A DNA stretch of 64,000 bases, taken from NCBI GenBank assembly GCA_029945375.1, contig CM057062.1, positions 248,001-312,000 on the forward strand, read 5' to 3'. The notes beneath the pieces are model-generated. The model did not search any database. It saw only the letters and a program-made list of their open reading frames with translations, and had not been told where the DNA came from. Positions 47,842-58,612 of the stretch are shown one piece after another (within the stretch, counting starts at the first letter, position 1; each line of letters starts with the position of its first letter). Source of the DNA: Agaricus subrufescens. Its lineage: Eukaryota > Basidiomycota > Agaricomycetes > Agaricales > Agaricaceae. The position numbers and the translations under genes are program-made.

Positions 47842-49016
47842 ATGGCCCATCGATTCAGCGACCTGCCTCAAGAACTACTCCATTGCATCGTCAAATTCTT
47901 GAAATACGATGTTTTGTCCCTTCGCAACCTATCCCTCACTTCCAGGGGCCTCACCTATGAAGCACAATCAAACCTCTATGCCGACGTTAGGGTAGTACCC
48001 ATTCGCCAAACTTTCCGCACCCGAGCTTGTATAGATTACAAGAGATCCGAAAAGTTCTTCACTACCCTTGTCATTCATAACCCATTCCTGGCAAAACACG
48101 TCAGGTGTTTTGTCTATAGCGCATATTTCCCTCGTGATCCCGACGCCCAGGATCTTGTGTTGCGTAGTCTCCAACTCATGACCAACATTAAGATTTTGGA
48201 ATTCATCCCTGTGGACGAGCACGACGTGCCAACGAATCCCTTCCAGGGATGTACTTTCCAACTCACTCACTTCCATTGTAATTTCGACATTTCTGCCGAA
48301 TTTCTGTCAACACAATTCGCCCTTCGATCTCTTCACCCGGAGAGGAACGTAGACGTTCTCCCAGTACATTTTTGCGCCAATGTCGGGACGTTGCGCATTA
48401 AATACTGGAGAGAGGCCGCAAAATTTCTTCCCGGACGTTCCGTTCGACGTCTGGAATTTGCCGGGGTTTGGCGGAACGACTCACCCTTCCCCTTCATTGC
48501 CGCTGAATTGAGAAATTTGACTGTTTTGGTCTTTGAATATCCACTCACACTTCAATCCCGAGGCATTGAAACCATGATACCTTATCTTACTCAACTACAC
48601 CTTTTGAGAGTCAATGGTGGCTCCCAATTCATCAAAGTGCGCTGAACTCGTTCTTTTACCCATCCGCGCATAGACACTAACATGTATCCCTTCCTCAGAG
48701 ACTCTATTCGTCGCCAGAAATCATACTCGGACTCCAAACCCTGGAAATTTTCATCTACTCGATGACTCCGTTCTTCTTTACGGAGCTGTTCAACCCAGAA
48801 AGACATACGGACATGGTTAAGATGTGGTTTCAAAAAATGCCAAAATTCGAGGCAGCTTACATTGAGATTGCTTGTCACGAAGAAGCTCTAGAAAACTATG
48901 AACGTTGGTTGGTCGATGATACTAAACCAACTCTAGTAGGCCGCGAAGAGGCTTTACTAGAACATGGGCTCTATGACTCGTACGCTGAGGAGCATGAGGT
49001 TTTGTCCGCTCAGTAA
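47842..49016 (+). CDS. F-box protein, family C copy 2
   Basis: Tandem paralogue of the gene at 46120-47299, also 370 residues, with exons 47842-48636 and 48699-49016. The start is MAHRFSDLPQELLHCIVKFL. Long stretches are nearly unchanged (TNIKILEFIPVD, TNPFQGCTFQLTHFHCNF). The segment around residues 165-185 and the C-terminal third have diverged more, a pattern expected if the substrate surface is changing. Partner and target unknown. Confidence 0.88.
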
Positions 49017-49425
49017 TGAAATCTGGGTTTTGTCGTGGTTGATATGAAGAAGTAATCTCATCGTTTCATTTGCTTTCTCTTTCTTCCACGTTTGGTTGTC
49101 AAAAGTGAGTGCGCATGGCACTAGTAGTTACGAAATTTTCTCTTAATACTACCTTACATACTCGATAATAGATATCCGGGGTCCTGTTGAACACACCTTG
49201 TTCTGCAAAAAATGTACTTTGTACCTCCATTGAGACTAAGCAATTCACAATCTTATTGAGCTTCAAGTGGTGTGGTATATGACAGTCACAAGCAAACTTG
49301 CGACATCTTTCGGGTGGGATTAACAGGAAACTCGAATATAGAGAACGTTTTGAATCGTGATAATTCCTCTATAGGAACAAACTCAATTGGTACACTGGCA
49401 AGAACTAATCCTCGTGATGACAAAG
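49017..49425. other. Convergent intergenic region, no feature seen
   Basis: 3' ends of family C copy 2 (plus) and the unknown minus-strand gene. Confidence 0.5.
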
Positions 49426-50110
49426 CTAACGACTCGGATTTTGTCCGCGGATGATAGAATATGTATTGAAGCGCTCAGGATCATCTTCGTCCAGTCCATC
49501 ATTTTTCCAACACAAGTCTGAAAGAGGAAAATGGACCTGCAAACAACAGTCATAAATTAGTCTTGAAATATCGAAAAGTTCGCAAACCGCCGATATCACA
49601 TTTCGCACTTACCCGGCGGGATAGGGGTGGATAACGTGGCATGATAGCTCGACCTGTCAGCAAATGCAAATCGCAGCGACTGGTTCTATCCAGGGCGCTA
49701 TCGGTGGTTGGGGTCTGACTCTGAACTTGAGGCCAAGAGAATGACCTAGAAAGTGTGGGACCTTTATAACTAGTGCTCCTTTTCCTGATCGGTAAATGAT
49801 TCAAGGGATCTGTAACTACAGCCATAGACTCGTTTTTGTGGGGTGATTGTGAGTCATTCTCCCCAAGGAAGTCTTTAATGGGACCTGTTAATTCATTAGG
49901 AATCCCTCTCACAGACGACTCGCCTTGACTACCTTTGTTATTTGAATCATAGGAGTGAGTATCAGATGAGGGTTGACAAGATTGGAAAGGATGTGATATG
50001 GCAAGGAAATGATCGTCATTTTTGGCGGGACATGTCCCTGTGTTGGTATGATCACTACCGGAATTGTTTCCTTGGGATCTGAGCTGTAGTGCTGTGCTAG
50101 CAGCTTTCAT
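49426..50110 (-). CDS. Hypothetical Ser/Asn-rich protein
   Basis: Not recognised. It starts at the ATG at 50110 (MKAASTALQLRSQGNNSGSD). Exon 1 ends LSRR at a GTAAGT donor near 49613. After an intron with a TTTGCAG acceptor, the last exon reads VHFPLSDLCWKNDGLDEDDP and ends GQNPSR. The total is about 200 residues. The protein is polar and likely disordered. A phosphorylation-like motif region (RKRSTSYKGPTLSRSFSWP) could be a kinase or 14-3-3 target (inference). No domain, signal peptide or membrane segment. Confidence 0.55.
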
Positions 50111-51556
50111 CTTTTCGAATACTGAAGGGTGGTGAGGAGAAGCTGAAGAGTCAGAAGTGAGGGTAACAAAAATGGAATGCCTTGTTCCAATCTCCCTTTT
50201 ATACTGTTTCCCAGGCCAGGTGTTTGCTCATTATGTGGCGCGGCAATTGTAAAAGACTTTGTCGCTGGAGATTCCTGGTGCGATTTAATGGTGTTTATGC
50301 TAATTACTGCTATTATTCCGAGGTATTTTCAAGGAAATCACTTGTAAATAGAATGTGCATTTGAGTAGGCCCTTTCCTGGTCTTAAGTGGATAAGGTATT
50401 GTGTTTTCAGATGTTAAGGTCTGTCAACCTAATACGTACACTATAAATAGGAATGAGCTCATCACGTGCCTGTTAATATAAGCTACTGCCATAGCCTCAC
50501 AGCTTTGTAACCGACTTTCAATTGTGCTGTTACTGTTTCTCACATGGTCTGTCTCTGCCATTGAATGTAGAAAACGTGAAAAAATACTCACTGTTGTACT
50601 CTGTTCTCGCAGTCTTCAGAACTTCGCTACACGGCTAATACACAATTGGAACATCGTACGCATTCGTACCTGTTTTTTTTTTCAGTCCTTTACTGACCCT
50701 TTCCGTTAATTAGTTCACGCTCGATACACGGGAACAGGTGAGCTTTAATTTCTGAAGTTTGTATTCTTCTAGCTGATAAGCCTTGCAGGACACGCCGACC
50801 TCGCGAAATAGTGAGCTTCGCCGTCTGACTCGTAATTTCTGAAGTTCAACTAAAACCGATTCAGTGACTGGGTGACTCATCAGCACCGTGATACTCTAGC
50901 ATCGATTGTGGGTCACCCTACACTTACCTCATATCTTGCTATCGCGAATGGAGAGGCTGCCGGAAGGATCAAATTCGAGATGACGGAGGTGCGTGTCGGT
51001 CGCCGTTTTGACTTTACAGGGGGCTAACTTGTGTTTATGACAGCAAATGCTGCAGCCATGTGGACCCCCGCCACGTAAAGATGACGACTGAAAGTCTGGT
51101 CATGTGCTTCAATGTCGCGCCCTTGGTGTGTCTTTGAATTTTGTGGTATGATTATCAACTATACAATATATCACGTATTACAAGCACGTTGTCGACGACA
51201 TTGGATGTGGCAAACGTTTTCTTAGATTGTGATCATACCTGGTTTATGGAACGTGCCAGCCAATAGGAGATGGCTTTGAGCAATGTTGTCAAGCTGGGGT
51301 CTTATCGACCTTTCGATGCTCTGACATAACTTGCAAGTTATATTCACTGTCTTCAGTGGCCGTGGCTAGCGTTCACCATTGACCAGCACCCTACGAGAGA
51401 TAGGCACCCACATGATATAACACCACTAAGTACTTACAGGTCTTATTCCTACATCAAACAGCAATTTCAATAACGAGGGGGAAGAAATTCAAATTCCAAG
51501 GATCAATGCGAAAGGGTACATATTGTTCATAAATGAGGGCTCAGGAGCAGGCCGCG
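50111..51556. other. 1.4-kb intergenic region, no gene seen
   Basis: It contains a CACGTG at about 50465-50470 and a short direct repeat (TAATTTCTGAAGTT near 50745 and 50833). Short ORFs have no motif. Confidence 0.45.
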
Positions 51557-54500
51557 TTATAGTACACTGGGGAGCAAAAAGGCATCACTGATTATTTTGG
51601 AATCGTCTGAAGGTTTTGACCATTTATCTGTCAAGTAGTTCCCATCAATACACACGTTGACCCATCCATGTCTTTGGATACGCACCAGGACAGGCAAGAA
51701 AATAATCTTCCAACGTGTTGACAAAGCGCTCTTGGTATTCGGCGGGTGGAACAACAGTCACATCTTTACCTGAATGTAGGTTATGTTTCGCTTTGTATTC
51801 AAGGGTCTTGGCGAAGGTATAACTCCCTAGACAGGAGTCAGAAATGATCCTTTGGGAGAGCTGTGTGGAGCATTCGCACCAATAGTATCGACAAGCCCAC
51901 ATGCGATGTGCTTTTTTTCTTGATCAATACCAAGCAAGAGTCTGATCAGAAGTTGAGTGAAAACCGAAATAAACCGAAAATTCGAGCGCACGAATAATCC
52001 ATAATATTACTCCTAGCCAGGAAATCTGCATCACTCCTTATCGCCTCCTTCAGAATTGATTTCGAACGTGGTTGTAATAGAATCAACGCCTTCTGTTGAC
52101 CTAGAGGCAAATCCTCGGTCGACATCAAACTTGCACAAGGCAGGAACAGGAACGTACCTTCAATCCACTCTCCATCAAACAAAGTTTTCGAATTTTGATG
52201 CTTTCCACTATGCTTCGCTTTGACTTTACGGCCTTGAATACCTTTCAAATCAAATGTCTGACTGATCTTTCGATTATAGAATAGATTCTCCATAACCAAC
52301 AGATCAGCCTTTGATTGTACAGCTCCCGTCTCCAAATTCCTGATCTCGATCGTATAAAACCCGACCAGCTTTGCCAGGATCGTCGCTCGACTCGCCGTAG
52401 ACTCGACATATCGAAAATACGCAGGACCCAACTCCAATAAGACTTGCCTACGAATTATCCGTCAGAAAAAGCTATTTCGACCTCGGGAGCACAAAGAGGC
52501 TTACAAATCAGCGACATTCCAAGCATCGACTAAAGTCTTGATAATGAACTTGTCATCCGTCGTCTTCCAGAAATTTGATTTACTCTTCCCACCCTCTGCA
52601 ACCCAATGAATACATCTCTCCAAACTCTTCAAAAAAGTATCATCAATCCCACATCTCTTCCTCATCAACTCAAACTGCTTCGCATAGTATATCGTACAGC
52701 TGAACTTCAACCTTTTACCTATAGTCCAATCATATTTGATATGTGGACGTTCGTCAATCTGATTGAGATCAACTAGTAGAAGATTGTGAAGTTGAAGTGG
52801 CTTTTTGAACATAGCCGGAGGTGTTGGTGGGAGAGGATGCGTTTGGGAGGGTGAGGGGGACGAAAGCGACGGATCGGATGAGGAATGATTCAGCATATAC
52901 CGCATGGCCATATTTAGGCTATTCGCGATAGCGCCAGTGAGAGAAGTTGCGGAAGGTGTTGGTTGATGGATCAAAGAATTACTTGTAGGCGTTTCCGGTA
53001 ACTCTTTCATCGCGACGAACGAAGGAGCAGATACCAACTTCCCGTCTGCAAATCCCTTATCCTTCGGAGGAGGTGTTGGTGGTGGTTTGATTGCCTCTTT
53101 TTCCCCCTCGTGATCATCTACGGCATTCGTTTCACCTGATGAGAAAAATGATAAAATTGATTCTGTCTTTCCCCTCCTGATATGCGTGTCCACGACGTTA
53201 CTCGAACCCGTTGTGCTCACTTGAGATTCTGAAATTGTAGCCGACGCGGACATGTGAGCATGATGCGACATTGTCAACGTCGTCGTCATCGAAGATCCTC
53301 TGGTGTTCTGTTTTCTAGTCGTAGTCATGCCTTTCGCTTTCTCCACAGGAGTATCCTCAATTGCAGACGACACTACTTCTCTCAGTGGCGAGTCATGTTT
53401 CCCAAAGGTTACAGAGGGTTCCCTCTTCCCCATCTTTCGCTCAGCTGCAAGGGCGGCCGCGGCCGCAGCGCTAGCTGAAGCCACAGCAGCCAAATTAAGG
53501 CCCCCGCTTCCAGTACCGCTCACTTCACCACCCACAGCTTGTCGTGAAACTTTCACGTCTGGTTTGGCGTAGACGGATGACACGGTGGACGCATCACTCG
53601 TTCCAGGTGCATGTGTATAGTGTGATAATGATGGCGTCGAGGCACTGGCAGTACCACTACCACCAAGCCCAGGATAATCCACCAACGCTGGGGACTTATG
53701 TCTCAAAACCTCACGTATAGATAAGATCGAACCGGAATGATCTCGAGGGTGATCTTTTCTTGATACGACGGCAGAGTATGATTCAGGTTCTTGCCAAATG
53801 ATATCGTCTCGATCTGGATCGAGGTGATGTTCCGGTGTTGAAGAGCCTCCGAAGAATTTACTGGCGTTGAAGAATGATGTAGTCGGTGCTGATAATGTCG
53901 AGTCTCCCTGCACGGGTAATGGCGGCGACGATAGTGGTGGTCTGTTAGTCAGATTGGCAAGTTCTCGATGATAATCCAGCGAGCTTGAGTAAGCATTAAT
54001 CAATGATTCAGGTAAAAACGAAAAGGAAACATGCCTCAGCGTAAAAGCAATAAGACTTCCCCAATCATCTTCTCTTACAATCACATTGTTCGCAGGAATG
54101 ACGTGACAGGCTGAGTTCCACCATTCAGGCTCTTCACATTTCGGTATAATCTCCACCAACTCTTTCAAACCCATTGTTGTATTCGCCGGACTTTCCACCT
54201 CAAACGTTTCCTTCAATAATCCAATCAACATTTTCTTGTGTCTCTCCCCATCCCTCTTGTTATTCCCATTTCGACTCCCAGCTGCGAGGCGCAACAAATG
54301 CTTCTTCTGCCAAGCTCTCAATCTTTTCATCATTCCTTTGGCATTCGAATGAAAATCCCGTCTCACGTCGTTCAAGGTTTCAACTCTAGCTTGCTGTAGT
54401 TGAGAATAGAGAGTTTGTTCGGTGCGCTGAAATGATGATTGAAGCTTTTGCAGGTATTCTTCGGATTCTGCGGCTGATGATAAAGTTGAGGATAGCGAGA

Positions 54501-57500
54501 GTGTTGACGGAGTCAGAGTCCGCAGGTGTGACAACTCGGTGGTACTACTTGTATTCAACGAAGAGGAGGCTGTAGATTCGCTTGAACGACTTTGGTCTTC
54601 GTTATGATCGTCACTGTGTTCGGTGGGCATTTCCATTCCAGCATTCGTTCCCATATCGTTCCCAGCCTCAGCGCGGTCAGCATTGTTCTCGTTCCCCTTA
54701 TGATGGCCCCCTTCCACCAAAGTACCGATATGTATAGCCGGTAACTGTTTATTTGCCGCTTTCGGTGTTGGATTATCGGCTTCTTCCAACCCTTCCTTCT
54801 TCTTCTCATCACGATCCCCATTTTCGTTCTCGCTTGAAGGTAACTCCGGGAGATCTTTCTTCTCTTTTCTCACTGTGATAGCTGAACCGGCTAACGGAGT
54901 AGAGGCCCGCAGAGAGCTTGCAGAGTCATCATCTGTATTCATGGTAACAAAAACCTGTTCCTATATCCCACAAAACCAATTAAAAAAGGGTATGAAGGAA
55001 AGGGGAAGAAACATACAAGTTTGTTCAAGTGATCAAAAACGCCCTGAAACCAGTTCCTGATTTCCCCCCTCAAAACTTTCTTCTTCTCATCTTCCTCATC
55101 CTCTTCTTTCGCTTTTCCTTTCATCCTGATTCTGATTCTCTCCTTCTCATCATCATAAGTGTTGTCATCATCAGCTCCGGCACTCGCGCTACCCCCAAAA
55201 CGGATTTGCAATCTAGGGACTTTCAAATCGAATATATCCTCCACTTTTGATATCGAGAATGATACTGTGGCTTTGGATATGCTGAAATGGCGGATTAGGT
55301 TGATGCGATTTTGAGGGATGGTAGGCATGTGCTTTGGGATTGTCGTTGGAGTTGCCGGTTTCTGCGATTCTGGTCGATCTTCACGTTGAGGAGGAGAGTT
55401 GAGTGGTGTAGATGAAGGAATAGTATGTTCACATAGGTCGGGCGATAGTCCATATAGTGAAGATGAATAAATTAGTAATTCGAGAAATTTCGCATATGAG
55501 TACAAACTGTGAAACGTTGTTTTATTATGAGCTGAGGGAAAAGGGACTAGGATGTGACGCACAAAGTTCCATCACTCATATCGATTCGATCTGTTCGTTG
55601 TTGACATATCCTACAACTTATCCACATCTCGATTTGGTCTTCGCTCCCCGTATCATGGCTGATCTCTGCCTTTTCTTTGCTTGGCTTCTTGTCTTTCCCT
55701 TCTTGTCCAAGGTCCTCGTATCCACACACATTGACGCTAATTCTAACACCAGCATGCACGATCCTCAACTCGTGCTCACCATTCTTGTGCCCACAATAAC
55801 CCCCTCCAGTGGTGGTAGTGGTACAAGGAGAATTAGCATCTCGTATCATTCCGAGAATGACGTCTCCGAGTCGTTTATCCTGACATCCCTCCTCACTTGA
55901 TAGATTTGTGGCTTCATTCACGATAGAATTATGTGAGAAAAACGAGGGAATTTTTGGAGAAGCAGTAGAAATTGGAGGGGTTTGAGGAGGAATACGAGGA
56001 AGAGGAGATTTGGAAGAGGAAGAAAATGAGAAACATCGATACGTCTGCCACCTTGGTCGACCGCAACATACAATATCAGTAATTCGTGCAGATGAAGTTG
56101 AAGGATCACGAATAACAATATGATGCGTGTCATTGAGAACTGTAGAAGGTTTAGGCGTGATATCTGTGACTGGGATAGATGTAGTGCTCGTCATTGATAA
56201 CGCAGAACTGGGCCTTGTGGGCGGCTGAAGTGCCGTTGCTTCTTTCTTCTTCGACGGTACATGCCGCGAAACCAACACCTGTAATCCTTGTTGCCTCAAG
56301 AAACCGGTCAAGCCGGTCATACCCTTCCCAGGTCCATCCCGACTTCCATCAGCACCGTCTTTCCCCCAGGCACCACCAATACCTCCGGTATGCCCCGACC
56401 CAGTACCCGTCCACCCTAAGATACTTGCTAGGGCGGCCTTTTCGTCGCCTTTTAATCTCCTATTCAAGTTTTCTCTTTCCTTCCTAGCGAGATCGATGAG
56501 GAGGCTGGGCGGAAGAAAGGTGACACCAAGGGAGGTTGAGAGGAGAGATTTTGAAGCCTGGAGAAGGTTAAGAGCAATATTAAACGGGCCTTCTTGTGGA
56601 GAAGTTTCAGGAATGGAGGCCGATGGAGGCTGAAGAGGTGAAGTAGGAGATAAAGTAGGTGTAGTAGAAGTGATTTTCCGAATCGAGATTCTCCTATGAT
56701 GTTCTGGACCCGATAGACCTGTGAACGAGAACCTCGCCCAGCGTGAGGGTGATTTAACAGGCACCGATGTTCCACTACCATGATCAGAGGACGACGGCTC
56801 CTCTTCACCTTTATGACTAGATATTGAATCCAGAGAACTCTTCCTTCTAGGGTGGTCAACCGTTCTAGCACGCTGTAGTAAACCTTGGCGCTTTTTCCTA
56901 GAAAAGAAGGACAAAATCCCAGGAGGTAACGGTATAAACGGAGACCGTGGGGGCGAATAAGGCTGCGAAGCACTAGCCTCTTCTTCGGCGTCTTCTTCTT
57001 CGTCTGAATCTTCGAGTTTAAAGTTGGGGAATACCAGATTCACATGCGAATCGGACAGAAGGTGCTGCTCGAGAAGGAGAGCTAGATGTATGTATATCGA
57101 GACGCGAAGGATCTGTGCGAGCGTGCGATGGGATTGGGAGATACCTTTGAATGTAAACGTCCCACCAATAATGCGAGTCTCTGTAGATGCTATATTGTTA
57201 GGAAGACGAGATAGTAAACGAGGTAGACTACCGACGGTCGCGGCATTCTTGCAGTCCGTACAGAACAGACGTTTCTATCTCGTTGACATCTGTTGGTAGT
57301 GCGAACTTGGCCGAAGTAAAGGTGCAGCTAATGTCAAAGGCCTGGTCCTGCATCGGCGGCGCAAGACACAGGAGAAGGTGACAGTCCAGGCTTTTCGCCG
57401 ACGCCGGATGTGCTAGACAGTGGCGCAGCTGCTCGAGTATGCTGTCTTCAGACACAGTGCATGCTCCAGGCTGGGATCGACGAATTCCCGCTAGCCATTC

Positions 57501-57891
57501 CTCCTGGTCGAGGGCGTCAGAGAGCGAGTCCAGGGCGTCTTGGATAGCAATAACGCATGCGTGACGGTGTTTCTGTGGGAGAGAGTCGGCAAAGACGTCG
57601 GCCAGGAGGTAACGGAGGAGTGCAGCGCGGTGAATCCGAGCGTCAGTGCTGAGCATCGTGAGCGGCGGCTGAGGCAGCGGAGGGAGGGCCTTGGCGCCGG
57701 GGGTGGTCATCGTGGGCAACACTGAGGAGCCTGGGTACTGCGCATGTTTGTGACGAGCTCCACGTGTTCAGCACCTTCCTCGGCTTCGCTCGAGCGTCCT
57801 CACCATCGCCTTCGTCGCCCTCCCCGCTCTCAGGAGCTCTGCTCGTCGTCGTTGTCGGCGTCGTCGACGCCAGCGTGGGAAAACGCGCCAA
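51557..57891 (-). CDS. Fab1/PIKfyve-like phosphatidylinositol phosphate kinase, without obvious FYVE domain
   Basis: This is a very large kinase of the Fab1/PIKfyve type, which makes PI(3,5)P2 on endosomal or vacuolar membranes. The kinase domain is at the C-terminus: FWKTTDDKFIIK, LELGPAYFRYVEST, LVMENLFYNRK, TFDLKGIQGR, LARSNIMDYS, GLVDTIG and EYQERFVNTLEDYFL. The conserved Cys-rich region before it is also seen (ISCRICQQRTDRIDMSDGTL, then SYAKFLELLIYSSSLYGL). The centre is long and low in complexity (Ser, Pro, Thr). From the likely start at 57891 (MARFPTLAST) to the kinase I see a short CxxC segment (FCTDCKNA near 57250) but no FYVE signature and no clear chaperonin-like domain. Total is about 2000 residues. 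Splice joins around 57200-57350 are unresolved. The protein could be a regulatory Fab1 paralogue rather than the canonical enzyme. Confidence 0.8.
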
Positions 57892-58612
57892 GGCGCTTAC
57901 ATAACAGGAGCGGCTTCTTCACCTTCTCTCTCCCATCATTGTCGTGTAAACAGATTAGCCTTTCTTCTTTTACGCAGCCTTTGTCATGTGTCGAAGAGCA
58001 CCCCACCTCCCAAGGGCGAATAGCGGTCCCCTGTTTCTTCATAACCCCACTCTTTTGCCGGTACCAAGGCGTCCTATTCTTCGTAAATATTTGGGTAGAC
58101 TTCGTAGCCACTTGATGTGGCGTCCTCATGGAAAAGCATCGAGTATATTCACTGCGCTTGGTTTACGTGGTCCAACCACCACTTCCCTTTCGTTTGCCCC
58201 GTCCTCTAATGGAGCTCTTGATCAATACTCCAGTATCCCCAAACGCTTTCACCCTCTTGTTTCACCTTGTCGATCACCCCTCACCAGACCAATTTATATA
58301 ATGGTTTTCTCATGAAACGGCTGATAACATTGGTCACTTGTTCCATTCTTCTTCACTAAATACAGGTGTGCCACGAGATTAGATGCACTATATTCAACGA
58401 AGGGAGATACAACTACGGTTCACATGACATAGGTGCCCCCACCTTCCTCTACTCACAGGACAATTTATCAATTCTTTATGACTCTTCTTGGTCCGAATGT
58501 CCATAATTTCCCTCGCTCTCGAGAATAATTCTCTATATAAATGAGATGCTCGACCGTCTTTCTTTCCTCAGATCCCTTCTCCCTCAAATAGTCTCTTACT
58601 AGCTCTAACATT
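57892..58612. promoter_or_regulatory. Divergent promoter region of Fab1-like and alcohol oxidase genes
   Basis: No gene is visible. The alcohol oxidase side has a TATA-like box at 58534-58541 and a CT-rich leader between it and the ATG at 58613, as is usual for strongly expressed fungal genes. Confidence 0.5.
58534..58541 (+). promoter_or_regulatory. TATA-like box of alcohol oxidase gene
   Basis: TATATAAA 72-79 bp before the start codon, followed by a pyrimidine-rich stretch. The position fits a core promoter. Confidence 0.5.
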
